Below are positions 9,780-22,400 of a stretch of DNA of 64,000 nucleotides, in pieces. Both the position numbers and the translations under genes were made by a program. The notes beneath the pieces were generated by a model. The model saw nothing but the letters and a program-made list of their open reading frames with translations. It ran no database searches and was not told the origin of the DNA. Within the stretch, counting starts at the first letter, position 1. Every line of letters begins with the position of its first letter. The stretch lies in contig CM028340.1 of the NCBI GenBank assembly GCA_016647705.1, positions 11,671,001 through 11,735,000 on the forward strand, read 5' to 3'. This stretch comes from Eucommia ulmoides (taxonomy: Eukaryota; Streptophyta; Magnoliopsida; Garryales; Eucommiaceae).

Positions 9780-12440
9780 TGACGCGCCCTGATTTTTCGA
9801 AGAGGAAAAGAATATTAAATAATAAATAGCTTGAAGAGATGGATTTTTTAAAACGTCAGTTTCTTAAAAAATATACTTAAGCCGTTTTAAAAATAAGAAG
9901 TCGTCACCTAATATTAGATTTAAATGGTGTGCTAGGTCGCCGAATTTTAGAAAACAATTTAAAAGACCTAAGTTAAAATTTGACTCCAAAAAATATGGTC
10001 AAACCAAAGATTCATTTAACGGCTTGGGAGTCGGTTACGCTCGAGGAAGGTGTTAGGCATCCCAAGATGCCCGTCCGAAAATGGTACCTTATGTCTGATT
10101 AAGTCCAATTAGTTTAGTTCGAGTGTTTTATTTTATTTTTGAAATCATTTCCTTCTTATAAAATCTTTTTAGTATTTTCACAAATAAGGTAGGACAAATT
10201 TTTGGATATTTTTTTGGGATGTTCCTCCGGTATAACCTCTTATCGAATATTAAAGATTCGGTAAGGATGGTCCTCGAGAGGTATTTATATATGTTTCCTA
10301 AAGACTTCTTTACTTTAAATGGGTAAACTCAAATAAGTGAATGAATATGAAAATATGATTACCAAAACTAAGATTATATGAATTTTATTTCATATACAAA
10401 AGTGACAAAAAACTAAAGGGTTAAATTTAAATATGTCAATGCAAACTAATATAAGTACTATGTGAATTAACCTAATTATATGTTACAATGATTTATTTAA
10501 AAAAAAAAAAAACACGTGAGTGGTGCATGTGTTGTGACTAGAAATGAAAAAGTAATATGGATTTATGAACAAAAAAAAAAAAAAACTGTGTAGGAAAAAA
10601 ATGTGTGAATGATGAAAGTGTACTAAATATGCCGTCTAAATAATGCAAGAAATAAACATGCTAAGTGGATGCAAAAAAAATCTACTTTGAGTTTGCCTAA
10701 TTAATTGAAAGAAGTCCCGATTCGAAATTCCCTCAAATTCTATGGATATGAGAATTGAGGGGGGATTCTCGGAAACAATTTAGTTAAAATTAATCTTTCC
10801 GAAATTTAAACGAAATCCCACAAAAAATCTACCAAGGGAAGAGATTTTCTAAAATCATTCATTTCTAAATTCTACTCGGGTCTAGGAATGGAAACGAGGC
10901 CACGGAAAACTCTCCCACGATTTATCGAATCGTCGGATTCAACTTAAGGTTCGTAAGGATTAATTCCTACCAATAAAAGATTTTATTATATTTTTTTTAT
11001 TTTTGATTTTTTAGAGTTTTGATAAGAAGAATAAAATAAAAATAAAAACTAAAAAAAATGCAGCAAAATAAATAATAAAACATCCTTCACCTAATGCTCG
11101 GAGTTAGGTTTAAGCACGAAAAACCCACTCCGGCGTTTTCATCGGATCATTAAACGACTTGTTTTTTTTTTTTTTAGTTTTTCCTCTTTCTTATAATAAA
11201 ATAAAAAAAATGCAAAAAATATTAAAAAAAAAAAAAAAAAAAAAAAAACAGCGAGATGCGGGTATCCTTGTCTAAACGCTCAAAGATTCAGATCGAGAAT
11301 GTGGAACCTTATTCTAGCGTTTTTCATCGAGTCAACAAACAATAAAAAAAATAAAGTTTGCAGAAATTTAAATTGCGAAGAGAATAAAATAAACTGAAAA
11401 AAGAATTAAAAATAAGAAAACATACTTGTTCTAGGCCAAGAATCCCGATGCTCAGACTTTTCTCTCGCGCACACAGCTTCTTGAAAGGGTTTACGATGAG
11501 AATCACTCTCTAAGAATTTTTCCTCTCAATTTCTGAATGTCTTTAAATGATTTCTCTCTGATTTTTTTTTTTTTTTTTTTGTCTAAACTATGAGAAGGAG
11601 GATCTTATTTATAGGAATGATGTGGAGTGAAAAATCCTAGAAACCCTAGGAAACCCTAGTCCCAATTCGATGAGGAAAAGAAAACAAAATCTAAAAGGAA
11701 AAGGAAACTTAATCCCTTTTTGACAAGGAAATATTTTCTTTTCCATTTTTTTTCATTTTTTATTTTCTTTTTTCTCTATTTTTTTTTTAATTTTTTTGAA
11801 AATAAAAATAAAATAAATTTTAAAATAAACCATAAAATTTTTGTAGGACGGTCAAAATGTCGTGTCTACACTATCCCTTCAGAACACATGTTGTTTCTAA
11901 ATCATTTCAAGAGTGAATTTGTTAGTTTTTCAATTATTCATCTATTTCACTTCAATCTCATTTTTTATTTTATAATTGTATGAATTTCATTTTTTTTTTC
12001 TTTCTCTCTCTCTATATTAATACTAAAATATATTTATGAAATAGGATAGGTATAAAAATCATATTATTAAAATATTTATATATAATTAAACTTATATTAT
12101 TAAAATTATATTACTAAAATAGGTATAAAAATTATATTATTAAATAACTAAATAAAAATTATATTATGAGATATATTTTCACATTTACTAAATAGAAAAT
12201 ATATAATGAGATATATATTTATATTTTTTATTATTAAAATTTAATAAATTTCAAAATTATGCGTACAAATATTTATTTATCTAAACAAGGGAACTATGAA
12301 ATTACACAATCAAATTCTTCATCTAAAAAAATTATCCAAAAAAGGAATTTGTAAATGACGGGATTTCAAAATTCAGCATTTTAAAATACTATCATTTACA
12401 AATTCCATGGATTTATCAAATCCCTTACCCAAATGCAGTT
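9630..12440. mobile_element. Possible MITE, split by the LTR at 9780-11870
   Basis: The left arm near 9632 contains TTTCTGGGTAAGATAATTT. The right arm near 12405-12440, read inverted, contains ATTTGGGTAAGGGATTTG. Both arms run into sequences rich in ACAAATTC-like blocks. If real, it is a non-autonomous DNA element of about 720 bp into which the LTR inserted. Boundaries and target duplication are not established. Confidence 0.3.
9780..11870 (-). mobile_element. Probable solo LTR (about 2.1 kb), minus orientation
   Basis: On the minus strand it begins TGTAGACACGACATTTTGACC, a familiar LTR-like start, and ends GGGCGCGTCA, giving TG...CA ends. The flanks TTATT (9775-9779) and CTATC (11871-11875) differ by two C/T transitions and may be a decayed 5-bp duplication. 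The phrase GGGAGTCGGTTACGCTCGAG near 10027 recurs in many plant repeats, from memory. Long A and T runs (26 A at about 11224) interrupt it. No coding region is present. Confidence 0.55.
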
Positions 12441-12740
12441 TTGTAGAAGTTCTATTGAAATATTATTTCCACAATATCATCTTTAAAAAATATATTTTTA
12501 TTAAACTAACTTTTTTTTATTTTAAAAATATAAAAAACAATGATCAACGGTGTCTAGCTAAGATACGTTTGATAATATTTGTTTTAGGTAAATTTTATAA
12601 TAAAATTGATGTGGGTAATTTTGGACGGCATCCACTTGTGCCCAAAATCCCAACCATGTGTTCGTCTTTTCCACTCTTCCATGGCCTTTTCCACAGTCCA
12701 CTAATGGGTCAATCGACGATAATATGAGTTTAGACAAGTA
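12441..12740. other. AT-rich sequence without recognised content
   Basis: No gene or clear repeat boundary is seen. A chance open frame at 12407-12727 has no recognisable domain. Confidence 0.5.
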
Positions 12741-13245
12741 GAGGCCAGGATCAGTTAAGAATTGATGACGAGGGAGGTCAGCTTAGTTCACAAACTGACC
12801 TCTAACAAATCAAGTCAGCTTAGTTGACAAGCTGACCTCTGGCAGATCAAGTGAGTTTGGTTCACAAACTGACGATGAGGGAGGTCAGCTTAGTTCACAA
12901 GCAGGCCTCCAACAAATAAGGTCAGCTCAGTTCACAAGCTGACCTCTGTTAGTTCACAAGTTGTCCTCCAACAGCTAAGGCCAACTCAATTCACAAGCTA
13001 GCCTCTAATAGATAAGGTCAACTCAGTTCACCAGCTGATCTCCAATAGATAAAACCAGCTCAATTCACAAGTTAGCCTCCAACAGATAAGGTCAGTTCAG
13101 TTCACAAGCTGACCTCCAACAAATAAGGTCAGCTCAGTTCACTAGGTAACTTCCAACAGATAAAGTCAACTCAATTCACCAGCTGATCTCTAGCAGATAA
13201 GGTCAACTCAGTTCACTAGTAGACTTCTAATAGATCAGGTCGGCC
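12741..13245. repeat. 37-bp hairpin minisatellite, about 13 units
   Basis: A unit of about 37 bases is repeated in tandem with substitutions. It contains GGTCAGCT, then CAGTTCACA, then AGCTGACC. The two outer octamers are reverse complements, so each unit can form an 8-bp stem with a loop of about 9 bases. Units are clearest from 12770 to 13200 and decay towards 13250. The array adjoins a Tat-like LTR and is probably part of it. It is not a CRISPR array: it is in a plant, has no unique spacers and the units are contiguous. Confidence 0.85.
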
Positions 13246-13995
13246 TACTCCACAAACCGATCCTACAAAAAAGTGATCAGGCCAATTCGCAAACGATAGA
13301 CCTTTTGGAATTAGGTCGACCAGGGGGTCCTGCCATGCTATCTGTGTTGGGCAGTTGTTGGAGGTGTAACCCTTGTGGTTTTGGCCAACCAACACCCTTT
13401 CTCCTTGTTTTTGATCGGCAATTAGTGTGACTTGACTCCTATAGTTTGTGCATCATTCAGAATATCTCCACCTCCTTAAATCTTCTGGGATTGAGTCATT
13501 CATCAACAATTCTCCTCAAAACCAAGTAGTTTAGCCCATGGGCTAGTCTTATGGGTCAAAAGCTCAGGCCCATTGGGTAATCTCTTGAATCATCATCTTA
13601 CACAAGGTTTCCACTAATTAACCATGTTCAGGATCTCGATTAGGCAATGTTAATTGCACTCCACTTCTATAAATACCCAGACATTCAATACCCAAAGCAA
13701 TGCTTAATTTCTAACTTGAAGCATATATTTGACCATCTCTCCCTGAGCTCTTACCTTCGTGCCGGAGGGGTTTCGTCTGGCACAACCTTGACGGGTTCTT
13801 ATGTAGGTACTCGCTCTTTGAACGTTATCTCTCTAGACTTCAACTTGGAATTACGAAAGATTTTATTGTTAATTGTGGAGCTCTCCAACTCTCTAGGACT
13901 CTAAAACTCCAGCTCAGCACCCACCTCAGTAAGAAAAACATACATGGAATTTGATCGGACCATACTCAAGATGTTCACTATATTTTGACACCATC
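13246..13995 (+). repeat. Tat/Ogre-like gypsy LTR remnant, copy 1
   Basis: The region shares a run of blocks with 32810-33110 and 51300-51600: a TATA-like TATAAATA followed by CATTCAAT, an AGCTCTTAC segment, and a terminal portion reading TTTTGACACCATC near 13983. The last resembles the start of the internal region of Tat-type elements (TTTGGCGCCGTC, from memory). The flanking minisatellite is probably its U3 part. No internal coding sequence follows. Confidence 0.5.
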
Positions 13996-15614
13996 AAAAA
14001 TAAATTAATTGAGTAAAAATTAAAATCGTTTAAAGAAGTGATTAGGCGATGTATTGGATACACTTTCTTTACTTAGAAAAATAAATAATAATAATTAAAA
14101 TAGTTTACTTTAGAAGATTTGCCCATGATACATGGATATGCGTGAGGAGATTGGACTAATTCATGAAAATTACAATAATAAACTCACTAATATGGTATCA
14201 TGTGAGGGGGGGCATTGGTGTTTGGCAAATGTGACAAAGGTAACTTTTGACCCTCATGCAATAAATTTACGTTTTGATATTGGTTTTTTATTTATTTATT
14301 AATGATTATATCTTTTTTCTTTTAATAATGAATAACTAACCATGATGAGTTTCTTGAATGGATTGATAGTGCCTTGTCATCATACCACCTAAGTCCCACT
14401 TGCAACATTTTTAAAGAAAAATATTACTATAACATGTAGAAGGACATCAAATGGCATCCAACACCTTATTTATTTCTATTTTATTTTATTTTTAAAAACA
14501 AAGATATGTATATCACAAATCTCTTATTTTACTTTTAATTTTAAAAGAAAAATCCAACAACCAATTATAATTTATATTTTAGCCCCGTGCATTAAAAAAA
14601 ATAAAAAATCCAATACACGCGTTACACTTTTGTAATTATATGTATTTAATTTGTGTGTAAAATATTTGTTAGATATAACAAATATTATACAAGTTCATAT
14701 AAAATAATTACATGTAACTAATATAACATATGTTTGAATTGACGAATACGTTAAAAAACATCAATTTAAGACATTAAATCAAAATTTATATTTTAAATGA
14801 GACTAATAACAAATTACTCATTTGGAACTAATCACCAATTATCCCAAAAAAAAAAATTGTCTTAAAGAGAACTATTATATGAATAAATGCACAAGTAAAA
14901 GTAAGATTAGATCCAAATTCTCCACTTAATTATTTATAAAATTAAATTCAATGATTAATAAAAAAATATAATTTTAGACTAATTAAAGTATAATACTTAG
15001 CCAAGTAAAAATAAAATGTTGGTCAAAGGAAGGAGCCTCTTCCTCAAAACATTATGGATCATCTCCATTAGTCTTTATGGTGTTGCATGAAGGTGAAAAA
15101 CAGTTTCATGATTATTACACATTTTTTTATTATTATTATTTTAAAGTAGACATTTTTTTAATAGAAAACTTTTGATTAAGAAAATACTTGATGAACATTA
15201 CCAAATTATAACAAAATAATAATTTTACTAATTTTCACCTACTTTATTTAATCTAAGCAATCTAACCTAAACTCTAAACTTTTTTAAAAACTTGATCAAT
15301 ATAAAAATAGAAAGGGAAATTATTTGTTTTTCCTTGAAATAACTCACTTATCACATTTTTCATCATATCAACAACTTGTTTAGTTCTCAATTTAAATTTA
15401 CATATAGTTAATATTAAGTAGAATTAAAAAATAAAATCCAAAAAAATTCAAAAACAAATTACTCTAAAATTGAACAAAGAAATACATTAAATAGAAACAA
15501 AAGAACGAAAAGTAAATTTTAATAAAGTCGAATTCAAGTGAATATTCATTCACTAGTTTTTTAAGACTTACGACTCGTTGCAATGAAATCGTCATTCTAT
15601 CTTCATTTCCGATC
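13996..15614. other. AT-rich intergenic sequence, nothing recognised
   Basis: About 1.6 kb of AT-rich DNA. I find no conserved reading frame, LTR boundary or RNA gene. Confidence 0.6.
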
Positions 15615-16165
15615 ATCTTGTTTGGTTGTCGAATAAAATAAAATAAAAATTGATTTCATTGAATGAAAATTGATGCAATTGAATTTCATATCTCGTGGAC
15701 TGACTCCGTCTACTGGAATCAAAAAATAAAATTCTAAAAGAACACCCATTCCTTTTACCATAAAATACACATTCCATTTGACTTAAATTTCATAAATTTT
15801 TTATCTTGTATATATGCACTAATATTTGAGATATATATATGGACTAATATTTTGTTTAATATTTAAACTTACTTTATTTTTTTTATATTGCCATTATTCA
15901 TTTCTTTTACTCATTTTATAAGGATATATATATTTTTTTTAATTTTTTAATTTTTTATGTGTGTCATTTTATTTATTTTTTTGATAGATTTTGAATATTT
16001 TTCATGTGAAATATTACTTATTAGTCATTTTAATCATATGTTGCAAATTAATTTGATCTCCAAATTAAATATTAAAAGATATTATGAAAATTTTATATTA
16101 AAAAAAAATTATTATATTTTACTATTCTATTCTTTTACATAGAATAACAACCAAACAAGAAAATT
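15615..16165. mobile_element. Possible MITE with TTGTTTGGTTGT inverted ends
   Basis: The left end contains CTTGTTTGGTTGTCGAATAAA near 15618. The right end, read inverted, contains TCTTGTTTGGTTGTTATTC near 16160. The inner sequences are both AT-rich with ATTGAAT-like words. A target duplication could not be assigned. Confidence 0.4.
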
Positions 16166-16493
16166 AAATACTGATTCTATTGATGAATCCATTTCAATCA
16201 TTCACTCATTCCATTCCACCATGATTCCAACCAAAGGAAGGAGGAGAGCTATGAAAACAGAAAAACATATCGAGAAAAAGAGAAGTACGTCCATACCCTC
16301 TCATTGCATTCTACATTATCTCAAAATCACCTCTTCACTATGTACTCCCAAATAAATAAACACAAAAGACAACTTCTTCCATAAATATCATAGAACAAAA
16401 TTGAACCAACTTTCAACAAGCTGAAATATATAGTCTACGGCGTGAGAAAGAGAGAGGAAATAGAAGATTTACATGTTCTCATCCCTCAATCCT
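16166..16493. other. 3' flank and 3' UTR of the GRWD1-like gene
   Basis: This lies directly downstream of the GRWD1-like stop codon on the minus strand and will include its 3' UTR. I do not see a canonical AATAAA on that strand, which is common in plants, so the polyadenylation site is not placed. Confidence 0.5.
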
Positions 16494-19400
16494 TCAAGCA
16501 TCATTAGGAGGAAGAGGAGTTTCAATATTCGACGGCATTAGAACATTAAAACCATCCGCAGCAGTTGAAATCAACATCCCCGGTATTTGAGAATGCCAGT
16601 GAACTTCCTTCAAGTCTTTCTGGCCCTGTTTTGTCATAAATAAAGTCGAATATGAGAACAAAACTGATCTGTTTATGTTCCGCTCCTAGTCTTTCAGAAC
16701 AAATTCCTAGAAACAGAATGGAATTCTTTCCAGTTTTCTGTTTCTGTTCGGAGAATTCCAGGAACGAAAACATATGCACAAAAAAAGAAGCCACCTTGCT
16801 GTTGATATGTTATTCATGCTCTTTATTTTGTTCCCAGAAAACTTAGAACAAAAATAGGCAAAAAAGAAAGACTTTTGGTCGCACCAAGAAATATTTGCTA
16901 AAAATCCAAGATCAGAACAAAATTATATTTCTGTTTGTTTCTGTTTTGCTCCCTGTTTTTTCTAATAAAATGGGAGCAGAACTGAAGTGTTCCCAATTTG
17001 TTATTTCTAATCATTTTCTGGGGATAGAAAACATAAGCAAACGCCACCAACAGAATGTTTTTCACTAGGTTGAAATTATAAATATAGTAAAAGTATATAT
17101 AAACCTGATGAACAAAGAGAAGTTGTGGCGGTAAATCTGAAGGGGCATTGACTTGCTCATTCGTTTTAGCTTTGAATTCGGCCTCCTCTTCCTCATCCCT
17201 CTCCAAAGAAAGATCCCATATTCTGTTTTAATCAAAATCAAGTTCAAAATAAAAAGAGAACATCAGAATTCCATGGAACTGTATTTTAAAAACAAGGATG
17301 GCATTTGTTTTGGGTTCCTGTTATCAGATTTTTGTTTCTGCTCCCAGAAAAAGTAGGAAGAAAAACGGAAATCTGGAAAACATATTATTATGATCCCAAA
17401 ACTTTGTTCTCAACGTCTGGGCAAAGAACAGACACATTTTTTTCCGTAATCCTTTACACTTATCTCCTATTTTTTGGGGGAACAAAAACATGAAATTGGG
17501 AACAGGAGCGCTAAAGAAAAAGGGCCAGATTAGAATCTATTCCGATAGCTGTTGAAACAACCTTGAATTCTTGACCCCAAAAAAAAACAAAAAAACAAAA
17601 AAGAAACCAAACAAACCCGGAATTCAGGAAATGCACGGGAACCCTTATTTTTAAGTACTCATAAACAAAGTTAATTTGACAAAGAAATATTTTTACTTAT
17701 ATGCAAAAGTAAAATCAAAAGTATATTTGAATGTAAACGATGATATTTTAGTGTCATTTTTATAAAAGACCTCTAAATTTAAAAGAATTTCATAGACAAT
17801 GGGAAAAAATGGGCTTAATAGTCATAATCAATCAATCTCTTAAGATATAAATAATAAATAAACAACTTTTTTCCCTTTTTGCTTTTATTTTTTTTAAAAA
17901 TAAATAAATTAAAGTACTTTTTTTTTACCAAACAGTGCATTAACTTATGAAAAATTCTTACGTGAGTTGATTGTCTGCAGATGAAACTGCTAACGTGGAG
18001 CCTTCGTGCGGACTCCATTCAATGGAGGTGATGGGGTGCTTGTGGTATTCGAAATGAGCAACTACAGAGTCTCCTTCCTGTTCAAGAGAAACAAGAACAA
18101 GTTAGGGTTAGAAACAATACTAGTACTTACTCTCTTATGAGGGAATGCATCCAATTGTGAGATCAATCATTCTATGGTTTTTATTAATGATGACCGAAAA
18201 ATTTATATGCAAAATATTCTATTTTTATTTTGTTGATCATTTGCTTGATGAAAGGAGGGAAGTGCAATGGTGTCTGTGTATGGTTTACAACCAGGAAACA
18301 ATTTTCTAATATTTTTAAAGTCGTTCTTGAAAATTTTGAGAACTAGTTTGGTTCGGTTAAAGAAAATATTTGAAAACAACTCTTTGTTTATAAAAGCAAA
18401 AGTCTATTGATTGAAATTTTTGAGAAATGTGAGGATGGAGAGTGGGCAATGTGATTGATTGAAACTGTGCATACAAAAGGGGAAAAAAAGTTAAAACAAA
18501 AGCACAAAGAGAGAATAAATAAATTGAAGAGCATCTTTTATAGAAGGATATAATGAAGTGAGAGTTGTGAGTTGTGCTGTAAAAGAAGATCAGGTGATTT
18601 GTTGTTTTGAAAACTAAGAAGATATATATCCTATTTGTAAAGCAAGTGGATGGTTAGGAACACCAAGATACACAACGGGTTAGTACTAGAGAACCAAACA
18701 AGAGCAATTTAGTATTCCTATTTCTGTTTTTATGTTTTGGTTCTCAAAAACTTGGAACATAAATAGAAAAAAAAGAAAAATTTGTTCACTTTCCAGAAAT
18801 TTAGAACAAATTGGTCACTATTCAATTTTCACAGAAAATTTGTCCATGGCAACACAGTTTACTGTTACGAACTAGAATATACATCATAAGACGGAGCATA
18901 CCTTGAGCAATCTAAGGTCACGAATTGAAAATGTCCCGTCATCGCTTCCGGATGCCAGCATACAACTTGCAAGCCTAATCAAGATCAACAAGAATGTTGA
19001 AAATTAAGTATTTTTTTCTTTTTCTTTTTGGGTTGGAAGGGGTAGGTGGGTGGGAGGAGGGGGGTGGGGGATGTCCCAAAAGAGGAAAGAGGGAGGAGGT
19101 GGGTGGGGGGTGTCCCAAAAGAGGAAAGAGGAATTAAGATGCACCTATTCCAGGATATAACATTTACATCAGCATTATGAGCCTTAAAGGAAGCTGCTGG
19201 CGACTTCCCCAAACGAGTGTCCCATATGGCTATATTCCTATCAACTGAACACGAAGCAAATACAAACGGCTCTGTCGGACTCCACTGCACAAAAAAATGT
19301 CAAAACGTGCCTTGCTATTAAACATTAAAAAAGAAGACATACGCACCACAAATAATAAATGATTGGTCATTCAGTACTCTTCTATTTTAAAGCAGAAAGT

Positions 19401-22400
19401 TAAAAAAAATTGAAGTAGCATTTGTTTTACTTTTTATAAAAAGTAAAAAAGGATTTCATAATATCCTTTCTACCCCATCAAAAAATACTTCAGATTTTTT
19501 GCTTCTACTTTTAAAGCAAAAGTAGTATACTTTTGAGTCTTTGACAAATTTTATCCTAAAAAACACTCAAAAAGGCATTGCCAAATGCTGTCAAACTTCC
19601 ATAAATTAAGCTATTGCTTGAAAGTTAAAAGCATACTTGTAAATCTTCGACACTTGCAGTATGCCCAACGAATGGAGTATTATCAACGTTCCAACTTGAG
19701 CCAGATGCGGGTTCCCATAGATGAATAGAATTCTTGCAATCCCCTTTAATAAACATGAAAAAAATACAGCATAATATTATACAACTTAAGTTGGAATAAA
19801 TCAATAAGTTAAAATTCAAAAATACAAATTGAAGTACCAGATACAAGTTTTCCGGGGACCAGTGGACTCCAGTCAAGAGCGTAGCCCTCATCTTTGTGCC
19901 CACCAAACTTAACCAGAGGTGCTTGATTAGATGCTGTGGAAGCTCCATTGCTAACTTCAGCCTCTGATTCAGCTAAAGAATTCAAATGGGAGCTGAAGTC
20001 CCACACCTGCAAAGGTGGCAAGGTTATTATTTCAGATGAGAAAAGATCAGCAACTGAGGTGCCATTTTTTTCATGTTTCTGTTTCATTTCCCCCCCCCCC
20101 CCCCCCCGAAAAACTTGGAACAGAAAAATAAATAAAAACTTGGCACAGAGACATAAATATTGAAACAAAAAACCAACATTTCTGTTCACAACACAGAATT
20201 TGTTATAAAAATCTGCAAACAGAACAAAAACCCATTTTCTCATATTACTGTTTCTCTCCCAAGTTTTCCAGGAACATGACAAAAAAAAGGAACACTAAAC
20301 AATGCAGCTAAAATAATTTTCACACGTCTATCATCTGCCCCCAAAATAGCTCTTGTAGTGAGCAAATTCAAATAATAGTTGTAGTAATCAAGTTTTGGCT
20401 TAGTTACGATGGATTTCCAAATTCATCAAATGACTGCCGTTCCAGAATAGATTCTGAAACTCAGCTATTCACCTTCCAATAGTTCAAGATACATAACTCA
20501 TGGCTAAAGAATGGGCTTCTATTTTTTTTTATTTTTTTTTTATGAGCAATTCGTAGAGCCATCCCATTTACATAAATAGCGTAAACTTAAATCCCATCAA
20601 TTTTAAAACTTAATTTAGTCCTATAGCTTTACAAATTACAACACCGAAACTATATTATTCAAATATGATAGCATTCATAACTAACTAGTAACTTAAAAGC
20701 CAAAGTAGGACCTAAGACTAGTTATTAGAGTCAACGGGATACCATTTAACAATCAACTAATCGAGTATAAAATGAGACGCAAAATTAATTAACTTGCCAA
20801 TTGATAAGCATACCAACTTTTAACTTGCCAAACAGATGATAGAAGGATTATCTTTCATCCCTATAAATAATTATCAGTACAGGAACACCAGCTTTTATTA
20901 AACTAGGATCTCTCTCTATCTTGAATGTCTCCTTTAAAAAATCATAGTATTTATAGGCTTTTTTTTTTAGCTAAATCTACAAGATTTACCTGCACATGAC
21001 CAGTATCTGCCCATGATGCGCATATATGAGGACTTTGCGTCATGGTGCGTATTCTATTTACACATCCTTGATGAAAAATTTTCCGAATCTGCAGATACAT
21101 AAGAAGCATGAAAATAGGGTAGGTTGAAGAAGATTAGTATTAGCATCAATGTGTTGCAAAGGAAAAGGAATGGGTTTTTTTGCCTGCAAAATTGGTGTCC
21201 CGGATGCACCGCTCTCTTCATCATCTTCATCACTATCACTACTATCACTGTCCATTCCAGAATCATCGCCAGCTGAGTTTTTAGGGACAAGCTCACGTCT
21301 TTTCCCAGATATCCTTGACAGTTTAAACAGTTCGATGGAGTTCCATGAATCCTTTTCCGCCTAAAAGGAAGACAAACATATAAGAGACGGCAAATCATGA
21401 AGATAACAAACTCAAGATGTTTGAACTTTCAAGTTGAAAAAGAAGGATTATGAGGAATCTAAAGAGAGTGTCAATATCTTACAATAATTCAGAAATGCCC
21501 AAGAAAAGTTCAATATTTCTCCTGTATTTAATAAGCATATTTTTCACATTGATGCATATAGTAAGAAATATTCCATTAAACCAGGCTGCATGACCTTCAC
21601 CCGATGCAGCGCGCTTAGCGTTACTCTGCATGGGTGTGCTATAAAACTAGGTGAAGACAAGAACTAAACAGATCCATTCCTTTGACCAGATGTTTTGAGT
21701 TTCCAGTTCTTCTGGATTGCTAATGGGGTTTGATGATGCCGATGGAGCAAGCAACAAACACATAGCTTGAGAAATTCCACCAATATTCAGGAGAAAGAGA
21801 AGAGTGGAAGAGACGATTTTGAAAGAAAATTTAATTCTACCAAGAATTTTACCAATGCTATCATTACCCTAATTCTGCAATACCAGAATACAAAGTTAAC
21901 GTACTATTCAAGGCTGTCCAGTGGTTCAAAATTGCATAGGCTAAAAGAATAAAATTGAACTTAGGTTAACCATCTCATCATAAAGCACCCCACCTCAAAA
22001 CGGAAAAAAGGGTTGAATTTTGTGAAGAAAGATATATTGTATCTACAACTTAATAAATCATCAGTCATCACAAACTTAGGAGAGTGAAGAATACCCATTC
22101 TACACATTAAGAATGGCAATGGTTTGGTTTTGGGCCGGTTTCATCAGAAATCAAATTGGTATACACCAAACCCAAAACCAAAACCGTCGTTTTTTTAAAA
22201 AAAACGATTTTAAAACCAAACCGTTTAATTTTATGCAAAACCAAAACCCAAACCAAAACCCAAACCGTTAAGATTTTTTAATTTTATATAAAACCAAAAC
22301 TAAAATCGCGAAACATTGTTTTTTATGCATAAACAAATTAACTCTAACATATATATATATATATAATAAAAATATATCTATAATACCGATTACACGGTTC

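Noticed and set aside
12741..13245. CRISPR-like regular repeat
   Set aside because: Units are contiguous without unique spacers, and the context is a plant genome; it is a minisatellite.
18985..19290. Open frame running from GRWD1 exon 8 into the intron
   Set aside because: The tail beyond 19145 is intronic translation ([14 protein letters not shown] repeats from the G-rich duplication); the GT donor at 19144 fits the family.
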